Source of the DNA: Acidobacteriota bacterium
GTDB taxonomy: Bacteria; Acidobacteriota; Terriglobia; Terriglobales; Acidobacteriaceae
Reading direction: 5' to 3'
NCBI GenBank assembly: GCA_021780315.1
Contig: JAJXYY010000042.1
Location: 744,001-808,000, forward strand
Length of the DNA stretch: 64,000 nt
Shown piece by piece: positions 18,301 to 25,592 of this stretch. Every line of letters begins with the position of its first letter. The stretch's first letter is position 1. The notes under the pieces were generated by a model. That model did not search any database, was not told where the DNA came from, and worked only from the letters and a program-made list of their open reading frames with translations. The translations under genes were made by a program, and so were the position numbers.

Positions 18301-18492
18301 TGTCGTCACCACACGGTCCGTGCCCAGACCAATCGAGTGAACCGTCACCGTCGCACCCGCTACCACCGCGCCCGTCGGATCAGTCACCGTGCCAGAAATA
18401 GACGCCGTCGACTGCGCAAACGCTGCGCCACAGCTCAGCACCGCTAATCCTGCTGTCAATAAAGAACTACGGAAAAATCGTTCGGAAAACAT
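15388..18492 (-). CDS. TonB-dependent receptor with N-terminal carboxypeptidase-regulatory domain
   Basis: 1034 residues. A signal peptide (SSLLTAGLAVLSCGAAFAQ) is followed by a CarboxypepD_reg-like beta-sandwich (SISGTVTDPTGAVVAGATVT), a plug domain (TVQELPLNGRHFLDL is its usual motif here), and a large outer-membrane beta-barrel. The last residues, QIQLSAKILF, end in phenylalanine as outer-membrane proteins do. This large receptor type is greatly expanded in Acidobacteriaceae and probably imports oligosaccharides or other large substrates. The start has GAAGGAG upstream. No substrate-specific enzyme lies next to it, so the ligand is unknown. Confidence 0.92.
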   Translation of the reverse strand: MFSERFFRSSLLTAGLAVLSCGAAFAQSTASISGTVTDPTGAVVAGATVTVHSIGLGTDRVVTTDSAGSYVVPSLQPGAYQIVVKAPGFALYTVQSLNLQVDRIVTVSPKLALESAGATVDVTSAAPLIDTQTMTVGEVIGKRTVQELPLNGRHFLDLTVLTPGGVTAPATGNLTFPLRGLGASSFITAGNREDSANFQMNGVNLNDMVQNQVTFQPSINTTSEFKIDNSTPSAEYGRSSGSVVNVSTRSGTNSFHGEAFDYLRNNYFDGRNYFNRKGTTQSAFKRNNFGAALGGPIWKDHTFFFVSYEALRQRQGILFNSAVLTAAERATAVATNNPAVVALLPLIPLANDSTGGRFVQSAPAPVNVDQYTGDLLHQFSAKNTLHGFYAFQNDKRTEPNLQGDTVAGFGDHRTAHRQVLTFNDTQVFSAKFVNEARLGFNRISIEFAPAFTADPSKYDLADGVTAGIGIPQISIADKQLTFGGPAGFPQGRHDTLMIFSDTATYLSGKNTIKFGGEIRRFVNDNFNGDTGSIGFNTTTGFSNGLANSFAITPTTVSSRVFVNAGGLFVQDNYKITPELVLEAGLRFEWNGTPTEGANRFVVFQPGTLSLVQTHTPGQGGIYKQNYNVEPRLGFAYDVHGQGKTVVRGGYGLMADQPTTNLVTGLSSNPPLANRVSYSSATAPIPLTSLYASAKAVGLGLSNIQPDYRNAYTQSYNLNVQQELPYQIAMTIGYYGSVGRHLRAISNQNQPINGGARPYTTLSATSPIDPGASINSNIAEYVSNSSSNYNALWISAAKSFAKGLEFNANYNYSKSMDLNSLGSQGGYAYQDSTNPRGNYGLSDYDLRHRIAGTAIYNLPFKGNRLVEGFQVSTIVQWQTGNPLTIVNNSTYGGLGGLVRPNLVGPITKSKTQTAQNGVSWITSKSCTGAAPTSGCTFWNPTVGGVLTGFGNMQRNSVTGPGFTDVDLSLEKNTKVYDNVVFQLRADAFDVMNHTNLGNPVTNEQSGIFGQIFSTRFPIGDVGSARQIQLSAKILF

Positions 18493-18937
18493 GAATACTC
18501 CTTCTGGGTAGAATCATCGCCGTGCCCACCTGGGGGCACCACGGCAACGAGCTTCAATGGATGTCGCGTACTACCTGCACATGTTCAACCCCAGACATTC
18601 GTCTTCCAGTCAAACTATGCATCGTCGGCTCTGGTTCCTCACAACAGGGTGTGGTCGTGCCAATCTCGGTAGAAATGAATTGTGAATATGTATTAACAAT
18701 GCCACGACAGCCCCCGGGGGTCAACACGATGCAACACCCAACCCACATAAAATTCGGACTCCGGCGAACCCTCAACCCGCGCAGTTATTCCAACCTTCGT
18801 TCCCGCCCTCGCGGCTGCTTCCCGTACCCCACCGCAACCTGGCCCCATCGTGCTCCATCGGATCACTCCAGACCCCACCACCGCCACCCGTTGGTCAGAC
18901 CTCACCCTACCACCCAGTCCTGCGCTACACTAACCAT
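18493..18937. other. Intergenic region upstream of the receptor and rnpB
   Basis: 445 bp with no convincing gene. It must hold the promoter of the minus-strand TonB receptor gene and that of rnpB. A GC-rich inverted repeat (GCCGTGCCC...GGGGCACCACGGC) is near 18520-18548. The base composition is less GC-rich than the flanking genes around 18660-18700. A weak -10-like TACACT is at 18926-18931 before rnpB. Confidence 0.5.
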
Positions 18938-19377
18938 GCAGGCGGCCGGATGATCGCTGCCGCGCGCGCCGCAAGGTGTCGAGCGGGGGAGGAAAGTCCG
19001 AACTCCGCAGGGCAGTGTGCCGGATAACGTCCGGGACGGAGGCTTCAAAGCCTCTGGACGGCCAGTGCAACAGAGAATATACCGCCACCCCCCAGCGCAA
19101 GCCAGGGGAGGGTAAGGGTGAAAAGGTGCGGTAAGAGCGCACCGGTTTCTGCGTAAGCAGAAACGCATGGTAAACCCCACACGGAGCAAGACCAAATAGG
19201 CAGGGAACTGCCCGCCCCTCGTCAGGCGGACAGTGCGTATCGGCCCGATACGCCCAGACGACGGGATTCTCGCAAGAGGAAGTCGAAACCTGCGGGTAGG
19301 TTGCTAAAGCGCCGTAGTAATACGTCGCGTAGAGGAATGATCGTCTAAAACAAAATTCGGCTTACGGGCCGTCTGCA
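18938..19377 (+). ncRNA. rnpB: RNase P RNA, bacterial class A
   Basis: The conserved cores are all present. The 5' end GCAGGCGGCC pairs with GGCCGTCTGC at the 3' end (helix P1). GAGGAAAGTCCGAACTCC is near 18990, followed by GGTGAAAAGGTGCGGTAAGA and GAGCGCACC near 19116-19142. The 3' core AGAGGAATGATCGTC and CAAAATTCGGCTTACGGGCC near 19331-19370 completes it. This RNA is the catalytic part of RNase P, which removes 5' leaders of tRNA precursors; its protein partner rnpA is at 62640-63068. A strong hairpin terminator follows. Confidence 0.97.
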
Positions 19378-19385
19378 CAGCACCC

Positions 19386-19416
19386 GGCCCCGGACTCCCC
19401 AAAGGAGTCCGGGGCC
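19386..19416 (+). terminator. Terminator of rnpB
   Basis: A perfect 13-bp stem GGCCCCGGACTCC and GGAGTCCGGGGCC around CCAAA, starting nine bases after the RNase P RNA. The tail is pyrimidine-rich (TCTCCTTC) rather than a pure T-run. Confidence 0.8.
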
Positions 19417-19506
19417 TCTCCTTCACCCCAAAAACCTCACCGTCCAAATCACCACCGCAGCCACACATTTCTCCACAAGCTGTCCACCCGAATACACCCC
19501 TCCAAC

Positions 19507-20106
19507 CTACCGAATCGCCCCCATCGCCGCACGAAACAGCCGCTCAAAGTCCCCCACTGCCTCCGGTTCCTGCGCCAAAGCAGCCTCGATCGCCTTCGCC
19601 GCCGCCGCCCGCGGATACCCCAGATTCACCAACGCCGAAAGCGCATCCTCCCCCGCAACCCCATACGCAACCCCTGAGGATTCAGGTACATACACCACCG
19701 CCAGATCGTCCAGCTTGTCCTTCAACTCCAGCACCACCCGCTCCGCCGTCTTCTTCCCAATCCCCGGTATCCGCGTCAACGTCCCATGATCCTTGCCCCG
19801 GATCGCAGTCACCAACCGATCCCCAGCAATCCCGCTAAGTACAGTAATAGCCAGCTTTGGCCCTATTCCACTCACCCCAATCAGCCGCTCAAACAGCCGC
19901 TTCTCCTGCATCTCCGAGAACCCGAACAACGCAATCTGGTCCTCCCGCACATTCGTATAAATCTGCAACGAAACCTCAGCTCCCTCCGCCGGAAGCCCCG
20001 TAAACGTTGTCACAGATATAGTTACGTCATACCCCACTCCCCCACACTCAACAATCGCCTGGTTAGGGGTCTTCGAAAATAGTCTTCCGCGCAAATGAGC
20101 AATCAT
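19507..20106 (-). CDS. ruvA: Holliday junction branch migration complex subunit RuvA
   Basis: 199 residues. The N-terminal OB-fold (MIAHLRGRLFSKTPNQAIVE) is followed by two helix-hairpin-helix motifs (LIGVSGIGPKLAI and RIPGIGKKTAERVVLELKDK) and a C-terminal domain III that contacts RuvB (ALVNLGYPRAAAAKAIEAAL). It binds Holliday junctions as a tetramer and loads the RuvB motor in recombinational repair. It is alone here: neither ruvB nor ruvC is adjacent. The length is normal. Confidence 0.97.
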   Translation of the reverse strand: MIAHLRGRLFSKTPNQAIVECGGVGYDVTISVTTFTGLPAEGAEVSLQIYTNVREDQIALFGFSEMQEKRLFERLIGVSGIGPKLAITVLSGIAGDRLVTAIRGKDHGTLTRIPGIGKKTAERVVLELKDKLDDLAVVYVPESSGVAYGVAGEDALSALVNLGYPRAAAAKAIEAALAQEPEAVGDFERLFRAAMGAIR

Positions 20107-20476
20107 GTACCGCGATTCTAAATCCCCTCCCCCAAGGAAATCCTTTTCCCTGAACCCTCACCACAAAGGCAATTCTTTTCCCCGCCTCACCCTCCTCCAC
20201 AGCTCCGCGAAACCCATTGCCATCAACAAATTCCTTCAAAAACCGCAGCAATATTGCATAGTCGCATTATTTTGCATAATCCGCGGCATAGCCCCTGAAT
20301 TGGACCCTCCCGTGCATTAGCACTGGCATGAACTCTCTTCCATCATCCCGCCGCCAGACCACCGGCACCCAGAGGGTAGCTGGCGTGGTTCCCATAAACG
20401 AACTCTGCGCCATCGGCTGCCTCATTCTCTGCCGTATCGTTGTCCCTAAGCTTGCGAATAACTTCGGAGCGGAGGG
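20107..20476. other. Intergenic region between ruvA and the cellulase gene
   Basis: 370 bp without a convincing gene. It is AT-richer around 20220-20290. A possible promoter for the cellulase is TTGCAT (20254-20259) with CATAAT (20275-20280), spacing 15. A conserved-looking stretch GGTAGCTGGCGTGGTTCCC (20375-20393) could be part of a structured leader, but I cannot assign it to a known riboswitch. Confidence 0.4.
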
Positions 20477-22159
20477 ATGAACCTTTTGGCCTCACTGCTG
20501 GAATCCGGCTACCACGTGCTCGTGCTCTGGATGATGCTCGCCCTTCATCCCGCACCTGCCGTTACTCCGGGTCTGGGCGAGGGCTTCTGGCACACCCGTG
20601 GCAGCCAATTGCTCGACTCCGGCAACCGGCCCGTCCGCATCGCAGGCATCAACTGGTACGGCTTCGAAACCATCAAGCAGGTTCCCGGTGGACTCGATGT
20701 GCAGGACTACCGAGCTATCCTCGACACCATCCGCACCAACGGCTTCAACACCGTCCGCATCCCCCTCTCCAACGAGATGGTCGAGCACCCGATCGTCCCT
20801 GCCATCATCCGCTTCACCAACTCCTCCGGACCTATCAATACCGATCTCAAAGGCCTCAACTCGCTCCAAATCCTCGACCGCATCGTAGCCTACGCCCGCG
20901 ACCACGGCCTCAAGATCATCCTCGATAACCATCGCTCCGAGGCTGGCGACAGTGCCAGCACCACCGGCCTCTGGTTCACCCAGGCCTACCCCGAGTCCGC
21001 CTGGATCGCCGACTGGCAGATGCTCACCCGCCGTTACGCCGACAACCCCGCTGTCATCGGCATGGACATCCGCAACGAACCCCACAACGCCAACGCCGGC
21101 GGAGCCTGCTGGGGATGCGGCGGAGCCAACGACTGGCGCTTCGCAGCCGAACGCGGCGGGAACGCTATCCTCAGCATCAACCCCAAACTGCTGATCTTTG
21201 TGGAAGGCATCGACGTCTTTGAAGATGACTACTACTGGTGGGGCGGCAACCTCGAAGGCGTTCGCTCTTTCCCTGTCCGGCTCGCCGTACCCAACCAACT
21301 CGTCTACTCCGCCCACGACTACGGCCCGGCGGAGTCGGGTCAGGCATGGTTTACCCCCACCACCTCGGCGGCCTCCCTTGCCGCAGTCTGGGACAAACAC
21401 TGGGCTTACATCGCCAAGGACGGCATCGCGCCCGTCTGGCTGGGTGAGTTTGGAGTCGACACTCCGGACCCGGCCAATCAATCGCCCGCTCAGTCTCTCC
21501 AGCAACTGTGGTTCACTAGCATCATTCAGTTCCTCAGCCAGAACCCCCGCATCGGCTGGACCTACTGGAGCCTGAACCACTCCGATCGTTACGGCATCCT
21601 CAACGCCAACTACGACTCCACCCCCACCGACTCAGACCGGCAGCGCGCCCTCGCCAGCATCCAGTTTCCGCTCGGCATCGGCCAGCACAGCAGCCGCGGA
21701 GTAGTCTACGCCGCAACCATCGCTCCTGACGCAAACCTTGCTCAATCAACAGATACCTCCCAGGAGCCAGGTCAAAACAGGCCAGGCAACCTCTCCGATT
21801 CAACCGTCGTTGTGCCTGTACCTCCGCCAGCAACTGCTCCGATCAGTTGTCACGTCGAGTACACCGACCTGAACGACTGGAAGAGCGGCTTTACCGGCGG
21901 CATCGTCCTCCACAACACCGGTACACAAGCCATCAACGGATGGAAGCTCACCTGGAGCTACTCCGGCGACCAGCACATCCTGGAGCTTTGGGACGGCCGA
22001 ATCACCCAGAACGGCAACGCCGTCACCATCTCCAACGCCGCCTGGAACGCAACCATCGAGCCCCATGCCACCCCAGTCCACATTGGCTTCAATGCCGCCT
22101 ACACCGGCAAAAACCAGCCTCCGGTACGCTTCTACCTCAACGGAACCCTGTGTAAATAG
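20477..22159 (+). CDS. Secreted GH5 endoglucanase (cellulase) with C-terminal CBM2 domain
   Basis: 560 residues. A signal peptide (VLVLWMMLALHPAPA) is followed by a GH5 barrel at about residues 35-400. The acid/base glutamate is E201 in GMDIRNEPHN and the nucleophile E324 in WLGEFGVD. A Thr/Gln/Pro-rich linker (about 400-455, with VVVPVPPP) leads to a family 2 carbohydrate-binding module of about 100 residues bounded by two cysteines (ISCHVEY and LNGTLCK), with surface tryptophans as in crystalline-cellulose binders. It cuts beta-1,4-glucan outside the cell. The ATG has GGAG seven bases upstream. It stands alone between ruvA and coaBC. Confidence 0.93.
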   Translation: MNLLASLLESGYHVLVLWMMLALHPAPAVTPGLGEGFWHTRGSQLLDSGNRPVRIAGINWYGFETIKQVPGGLDVQDYRAILDTIRTNGFNTVRIPLSNEMVEHPIVPAIIRFTNSSGPINTDLKGLNSLQILDRIVAYARDHGLKIILDNHRSEAGDSASTTGLWFTQAYPESAWIADWQMLTRRYADNPAVIGMDIRNEPHNANAGGACWGCGGANDWRFAAERGGNAILSINPKLLIFVEGIDVFEDDYYWWGGNLEGVRSFPVRLAVPNQLVYSAHDYGPAESGQAWFTPTTSAASLAAVWDKHWAYIAKDGIAPVWLGEFGVDTPDPANQSPAQSLQQLWFTSIIQFLSQNPRIGWTYWSLNHSDRYGILNANYDSTPTDSDRQRALASIQFPLGIGQHSSRGVVYAATIAPDANLAQSTDTSQEPGQNRPGNLSDSTVVVPVPPPATAPISCHVEYTDLNDWKSGFTGGIVLHNTGTQAINGWKLTWSYSGDQHILELWDGRITQNGNAVTISNAAWNATIEPHATPVHIGFNAAYTGKNQPPVRFYLNGTLCK

Positions 22160-22287
22160 CCATATACTAACCAGCTAATAGCTTTTTAGTAACTAAATAG
22201 AGCGCAGCCAATCCCGCATCGACACCGCGTGCCAAGCCCTCCCATCCCAGTAGGTCCACGCGTATGATCGCCACAGGAGAAGCAAAC

Positions 22288-23601
22288 GTGGCCGTACAGC
22301 CCGGCATCACCCAACAACGGAGTGCGGAGCAGCGCAAGGTAACCGTAGGGGTCTGCGGAGGAATCGCAGCCTACAAAGCAGTTGAGCTGGTTCGAATGTT
22401 GCAGGACGCAGGCCTTGACCCGCATGTCGTCATGACCACTGCCGCCCAGCACTTCGTCACACCTCTCACCTTCGCTGCCATCTCCGGACACAAGGTCATC
22501 ACCAGCCTCTGGGGTGCGGATGCCGAAGCCGCCAGTGGCAGTTCCGCGCCGAACCTCGACTCCGCCATCGATCACATCAACGAGGCCCAGTCCACGCAGG
22601 CCCTGATCATCGCCCCTGCTACCGCCGACACACTCGCAAAGCTTGCTCACGGCCTGGCAGATGACTTTCTAACCACCCTTGCACTCGCCACCACCGCACC
22701 GGTCCTCGTCGCTCCTGCGATGAACGTGAACATGTGGAATCATCCCGCAACCCAGGACAATCTCGCTACCCTGCGCGCTCGTGGCATCACCATCATCGAG
22801 CCCGCCAGCGGATACCTCGCCTGCGGAATGACCGGCAGTGGACGCCTCGCCGACAACACGACCATCGCGGCTACTGTCCTGAACATCCTCGACCAGCAGC
22901 AGGCAACACAGGATCTCTCGGGTCAGACCGTCCTCGTCACCGCAGGCGGAACGCGCGAGCCCATTGATCCTGTCCGCTTCATCGGCAACCGTTCCAGCGG
23001 GCGCATGGGATACGCCATTGCCACTGCAGCCCGGCGCCGTGGTGCCCGCGTAGTACTTGTCTCCGCACCTACCGCCCTGCAACCACCTATCGGATGCGAG
23101 CTTCTGCCGGTAACCACCGCAGAGCAGATGCGCCAACAGACACTAGCTCGTCTGCCCGAGGCTTCCATCGTCATCATGGCAGCTGCCGTCAGCGACTATA
23201 CCGTGGCCAGCGTTGAAGTGCAGAAGATTCGTCGGGCGGGTCCGCGCACCCTGCAACTGGAGCCAACCCGGGATATCCTCGCACAGATCGTGGCTGACAA
23301 ACGGCCCGGGACGCTGGTCATTGGATTCGCAGCTGAGACCGAAGAAATCCTTGCCAACGGCCGTGCCAAGCTCCAACGCAAGGGCTGCGATGCCATCGTC
23401 GTCAATGATGTGTCCTCACTAGAGCTTGGCTTCGACACCGAGCGGAATGCCGGTATCTTTCTTGCCCACGAGCGCGAGATAGATCTGCCACCGATGACTA
23501 AATCTGCGATGGCCGATCGCATTCTGGATGAGGTGCTGCATGTGCGTTTGCTGCAGCCACAGGGACAACACGGCTTGCACCCGCAGACCCGCCAGGCGTA
23601 G
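22288..23601 (+). CDS. coaBC: Bifunctional phosphopantothenoylcysteine decarboxylase / phosphopantothenate-cysteine ligase
   Basis: 437 residues from GTG 22288, which has a strong site CAGGAGA seven bases upstream; an ATG at 22264 in the same frame has no such site. The CoaC half is a flavoprotein (VTVGVCGGIAAYKAVELVR, IIAPATADTLAKLAHG, the PAMNVNMWNHP motif, and the active-site ACGMTGSGRLA). The CoaB half starts near residue 210 (VLVTAGGTREPIDPVRFIGN) and binds CTP. It carries out two consecutive steps of coenzyme A synthesis in the cytoplasm. panB and panC follow on the same strand, so pantothenate and CoA synthesis genes are clustered. Confidence 0.95.
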   Translation: MAVQPGITQQRSAEQRKVTVGVCGGIAAYKAVELVRMLQDAGLDPHVVMTTAAQHFVTPLTFAAISGHKVITSLWGADAEAASGSSAPNLDSAIDHINEAQSTQALIIAPATADTLAKLAHGLADDFLTTLALATTAPVLVAPAMNVNMWNHPATQDNLATLRARGITIIEPASGYLACGMTGSGRLADNTTIAATVLNILDQQQATQDLSGQTVLVTAGGTREPIDPVRFIGNRSSGRMGYAIATAARRRGARVVLVSAPTALQPPIGCELLPVTTAEQMRQQTLARLPEASIVIMAAAVSDYTVASVEVQKIRRAGPRTLQLEPTRDILAQIVADKRPGTLVIGFAAETEEILANGRAKLQRKGCDAIVVNDVSSLELGFDTERNAGIFLAHEREIDLPPMTKSAMADRILDEVLHVRLLQPQGQHGLHPQTRQA

Positions 23602-23725
23602 GCTGATAGCGTTCTTGAGTGTGTGCGACGGCGGACAACCGTCGGCACTTCACTTCGACGACAGGTGGCATCCAGCCAAAGCTGCGTAGTGATGCAGTAA
23701 GCGGCGGAGCTGCACTGGAGCAACC

Positions 23726-24661
23726 ATGAGCCTTACAACATTCAGCCCTCTTCCCGAGACCCGCTCCGGAACAGGGGCGCCTACCTCCGACCTACCCAAG
23801 ACCCCATCTCTCAGCAAAGTAACCGTGCCTTCGCTACTTGAGAAGAAGTTGCTGCGTCAGCCCATATCGGTCGTAACCGCCTACGATTACGCCAGCGCGC
23901 GCCTCGTCGATGAGGCTGGCCTCGACATCGTGTTGGTCGGCGATTCACTCGCGATGGTCATGCAAGGCCACGAGAATACACTCGCCATCACAATGGAGGA
24001 GATGCTTCTCTACGTTCGCGGCGTCCGACGCGCTCTGCGCCGTGCTCTGCTGATAGCGGATATGCCCTTTGGCAGCTACCAGATTGACGACCGCGAAGGA
24101 GTTGTCAATGCGGTCCGCTTTGTGAAGGAAGCTGGAGCCGAAGCCGTCAAGATTGAAGGGGGGCTCTCCCGTTGCAGCTTGGTGCGGCGCTTATGCGATG
24201 CCGAGATCCCTGTGATGGGACACATCGGCCTGACACCGCAAAGTGTTCATCGCATGGGTGGATACAAGGTGCAGGGTAAGACGATCGATGCCTTGGAGCA
24301 GCTCCGCGCCGACGCACTGGCACTAGAAGCCGCAGGCTGTTTTTCCATTGTGCTGGAAGGAGTGCCGCGTGAGCTTGCCGGTATGATTACGCGCGACCTG
24401 AGAATCCCCACGATCGGGATAGGAGCTGGTCCCGACTGCGATGGTCAGGTGCTGGTATTGCACGACATGATGACCATGAGTTTCTCTGCACCAGCCAAGT
24501 TTGTCCGCCGTTACGCGGATGTTGCCAGCTTGATGCGGGATGCACTGGTTACTTATAAGCATGACGTTGAATCACGGACGTTTCCTTCGGATGAGGAGAG
24601 CTATCATCTCTCGCGCGAGACTCGAGAGTTGTTGGCCGAGAAGGGCGCGGTCATCGGCTGA
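23726..24661 (+). CDS. panB: 3-methyl-2-oxobutanoate hydroxymethyltransferase
   Basis: 311 residues. KetoPHMT barrel motifs are present: VVTAYDYASARLVDEAGLD, VLVGDSLAMVMQGHENTL, the metal-binding DMPFGSY, KIEGG, and MGHIGLTPQSVHRMGGYKVQG, plus the catalytic glutamate in IVLEGVP. It transfers a hydroxymethyl group from methylene-tetrahydrofolate to ketoisovalerate, the first committed step to pantothenate. The N-terminal 35 residues are a Ser/Thr/Pro-rich extension. GGAG precedes the ATG. Its stop codon overlaps the panC start (TGATG), so translation is coupled. Confidence 0.96.
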   Translation: MSLTTFSPLPETRSGTGAPTSDLPKTPSLSKVTVPSLLEKKLLRQPISVVTAYDYASARLVDEAGLDIVLVGDSLAMVMQGHENTLAITMEEMLLYVRGVRRALRRALLIADMPFGSYQIDDREGVVNAVRFVKEAGAEAVKIEGGLSRCSLVRRLCDAEIPVMGHIGLTPQSVHRMGGYKVQGKTIDALEQLRADALALEAAGCFSIVLEGVPRELAGMITRDLRIPTIGIGAGPDCDGQVLVLHDMMTMSFSAPAKFVRRYADVASLMRDALVTYKHDVESRTFPSDEESYHLSRETRELLAEKGAVIG

Positions 24662-25518
24662 TGCGTGTATTGAAGACCGTTGCTGCTATGCAGTTGGCCT
24701 GCAAGGAGATACGAGCCGTAACGCGTTCGCTGGGCTTTGTTCCCACAATGGGAGCGCTGCATGAAGGTCATCTTTCGCTGGTGCGGCGGGCGCGGGCGGA
24801 GTGTGATTCTGTGGTGGCGTCGATCTTTGTGAACCCACTGCAGTTTGGTCCGACAGAGGACTTTGATCAATATCCACGCACCTTTGAGGCAGATTGTGCA
24901 GTGCTGGAGGGGGAGGGGGTGGAGATTTTGTTTGCGCCTTCGGTGGGGGAGATGTATCCGAGTGGGGCGGTGACTACGGTGACGGTGGCGGGGGTGGGGG
25001 ATCGGCTGGATGGGGCCTCGCGGCCGGGTCATTTTACTGGGGTTGCGACGGTGGTGGCCAAGCTGCTGCATGTTGTAAGTGCTGATAGAGCTTACTTTGG
25101 GAAGAAGGATGCGGCGCAGTTGGCGGTATTGCGGACGATGGTGCGGGACTTGAATTTTCCGGTGGAATTGGTGGGATGTGGGATTGTGCGGGATGGGGAT
25201 GGGCTGGCTTTGAGCAGTCGAAATCGGTATTTGAGTGCAGTGGACCGGGGTCGAGCGCTGGTGTTGCGACGTGTTTTGCTGGACATGATGTGGAGAATTT
25301 CTGGTGGAACGTGGGCAAGTGACGCGCTTTATGCGGCGGGGCTTGAAATCCTGGCTTCGGAGCCTCATGTGAGGCTGGATTACCTGGCGATCGTGGATGC
25401 GGATACGCTGTTGCCGGTGAAGGAGGCGAAGCCGGGGACGCTGGTGGCGATCGCGGCGTATGTGGGTACGACACGGCTGATCGATAATTTTGTGGTGGGG
25501 TCGGGCGACGAGTTGTAG
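24661..25518 (+). CDS. panC: Pantothenate synthetase (pantoate-beta-alanine ligase)
   Basis: 285 residues. The HIGH-like nucleotide-binding motif is FVPTMGALHEGHLSLV, followed by SIFVNPLQFGPTEDFDQYP, the ATP site FGKKDAAQL, and the second signature LALSSRNRYLS. It joins pantoate and beta-alanine using ATP. The start overlaps the panB stop. Its base usage differs sharply from the genes to the left: third positions turn G-rich, so this gene lies at the strand-composition switch of the window. Confidence 0.96.
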   Translation: MRVLKTVAAMQLACKEIRAVTRSLGFVPTMGALHEGHLSLVRRARAECDSVVASIFVNPLQFGPTEDFDQYPRTFEADCAVLEGEGVEILFAPSVGEMYPSGAVTTVTVAGVGDRLDGASRPGHFTGVATVVAKLLHVVSADRAYFGKKDAAQLAVLRTMVRDLNFPVELVGCGIVRDGDGLALSSRNRYLSAVDRGRALVLRRVLLDMMWRISGGTWASDALYAAGLEILASEPHVRLDYLAIVDADTLLPVKEAKPGTLVAIAAYVGTTRLIDNFVVGSGDEL

Positions 25519-25545
25519 CGGATAGACGGGGTGGGTTAAACAGTT

Positions 25546-25582
25546 CAGGCCGGATCTGGGAGCAGATCCGGCCTGAGTTTTT
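25546..25582. terminator. Bidirectional terminator between panC and the TonB receptor gene
   Basis: A perfect 13-bp stem CAGGCCGGATCTG (25546-25558) and CAGATCCGGCCTG (25563-25575) with loop GGAG, followed by AGTTTTT. It sits between two convergent genes and can serve panC directly; for the minus-strand receptor gene the tail is weaker. Confidence 0.88.
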
Positions 25583-25592
25583 CTGGGGCTGG

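Noticed and set aside
19469..19477. TTCTCCACA near the rnpB-ruvA gap as an origin box
   Set aside because: Single site with one mismatch and no neighbours; insufficient for an origin call.
20341..20476. Riboswitch-like leader before the cellulase gene
   Set aside because: GGTAGCTGGCGTGGTTCCC resembles the 3' end of a cyclic-di-GMP-I aptamer, but the conserved GCAAACC and GACGCAAAGCC parts are missing.
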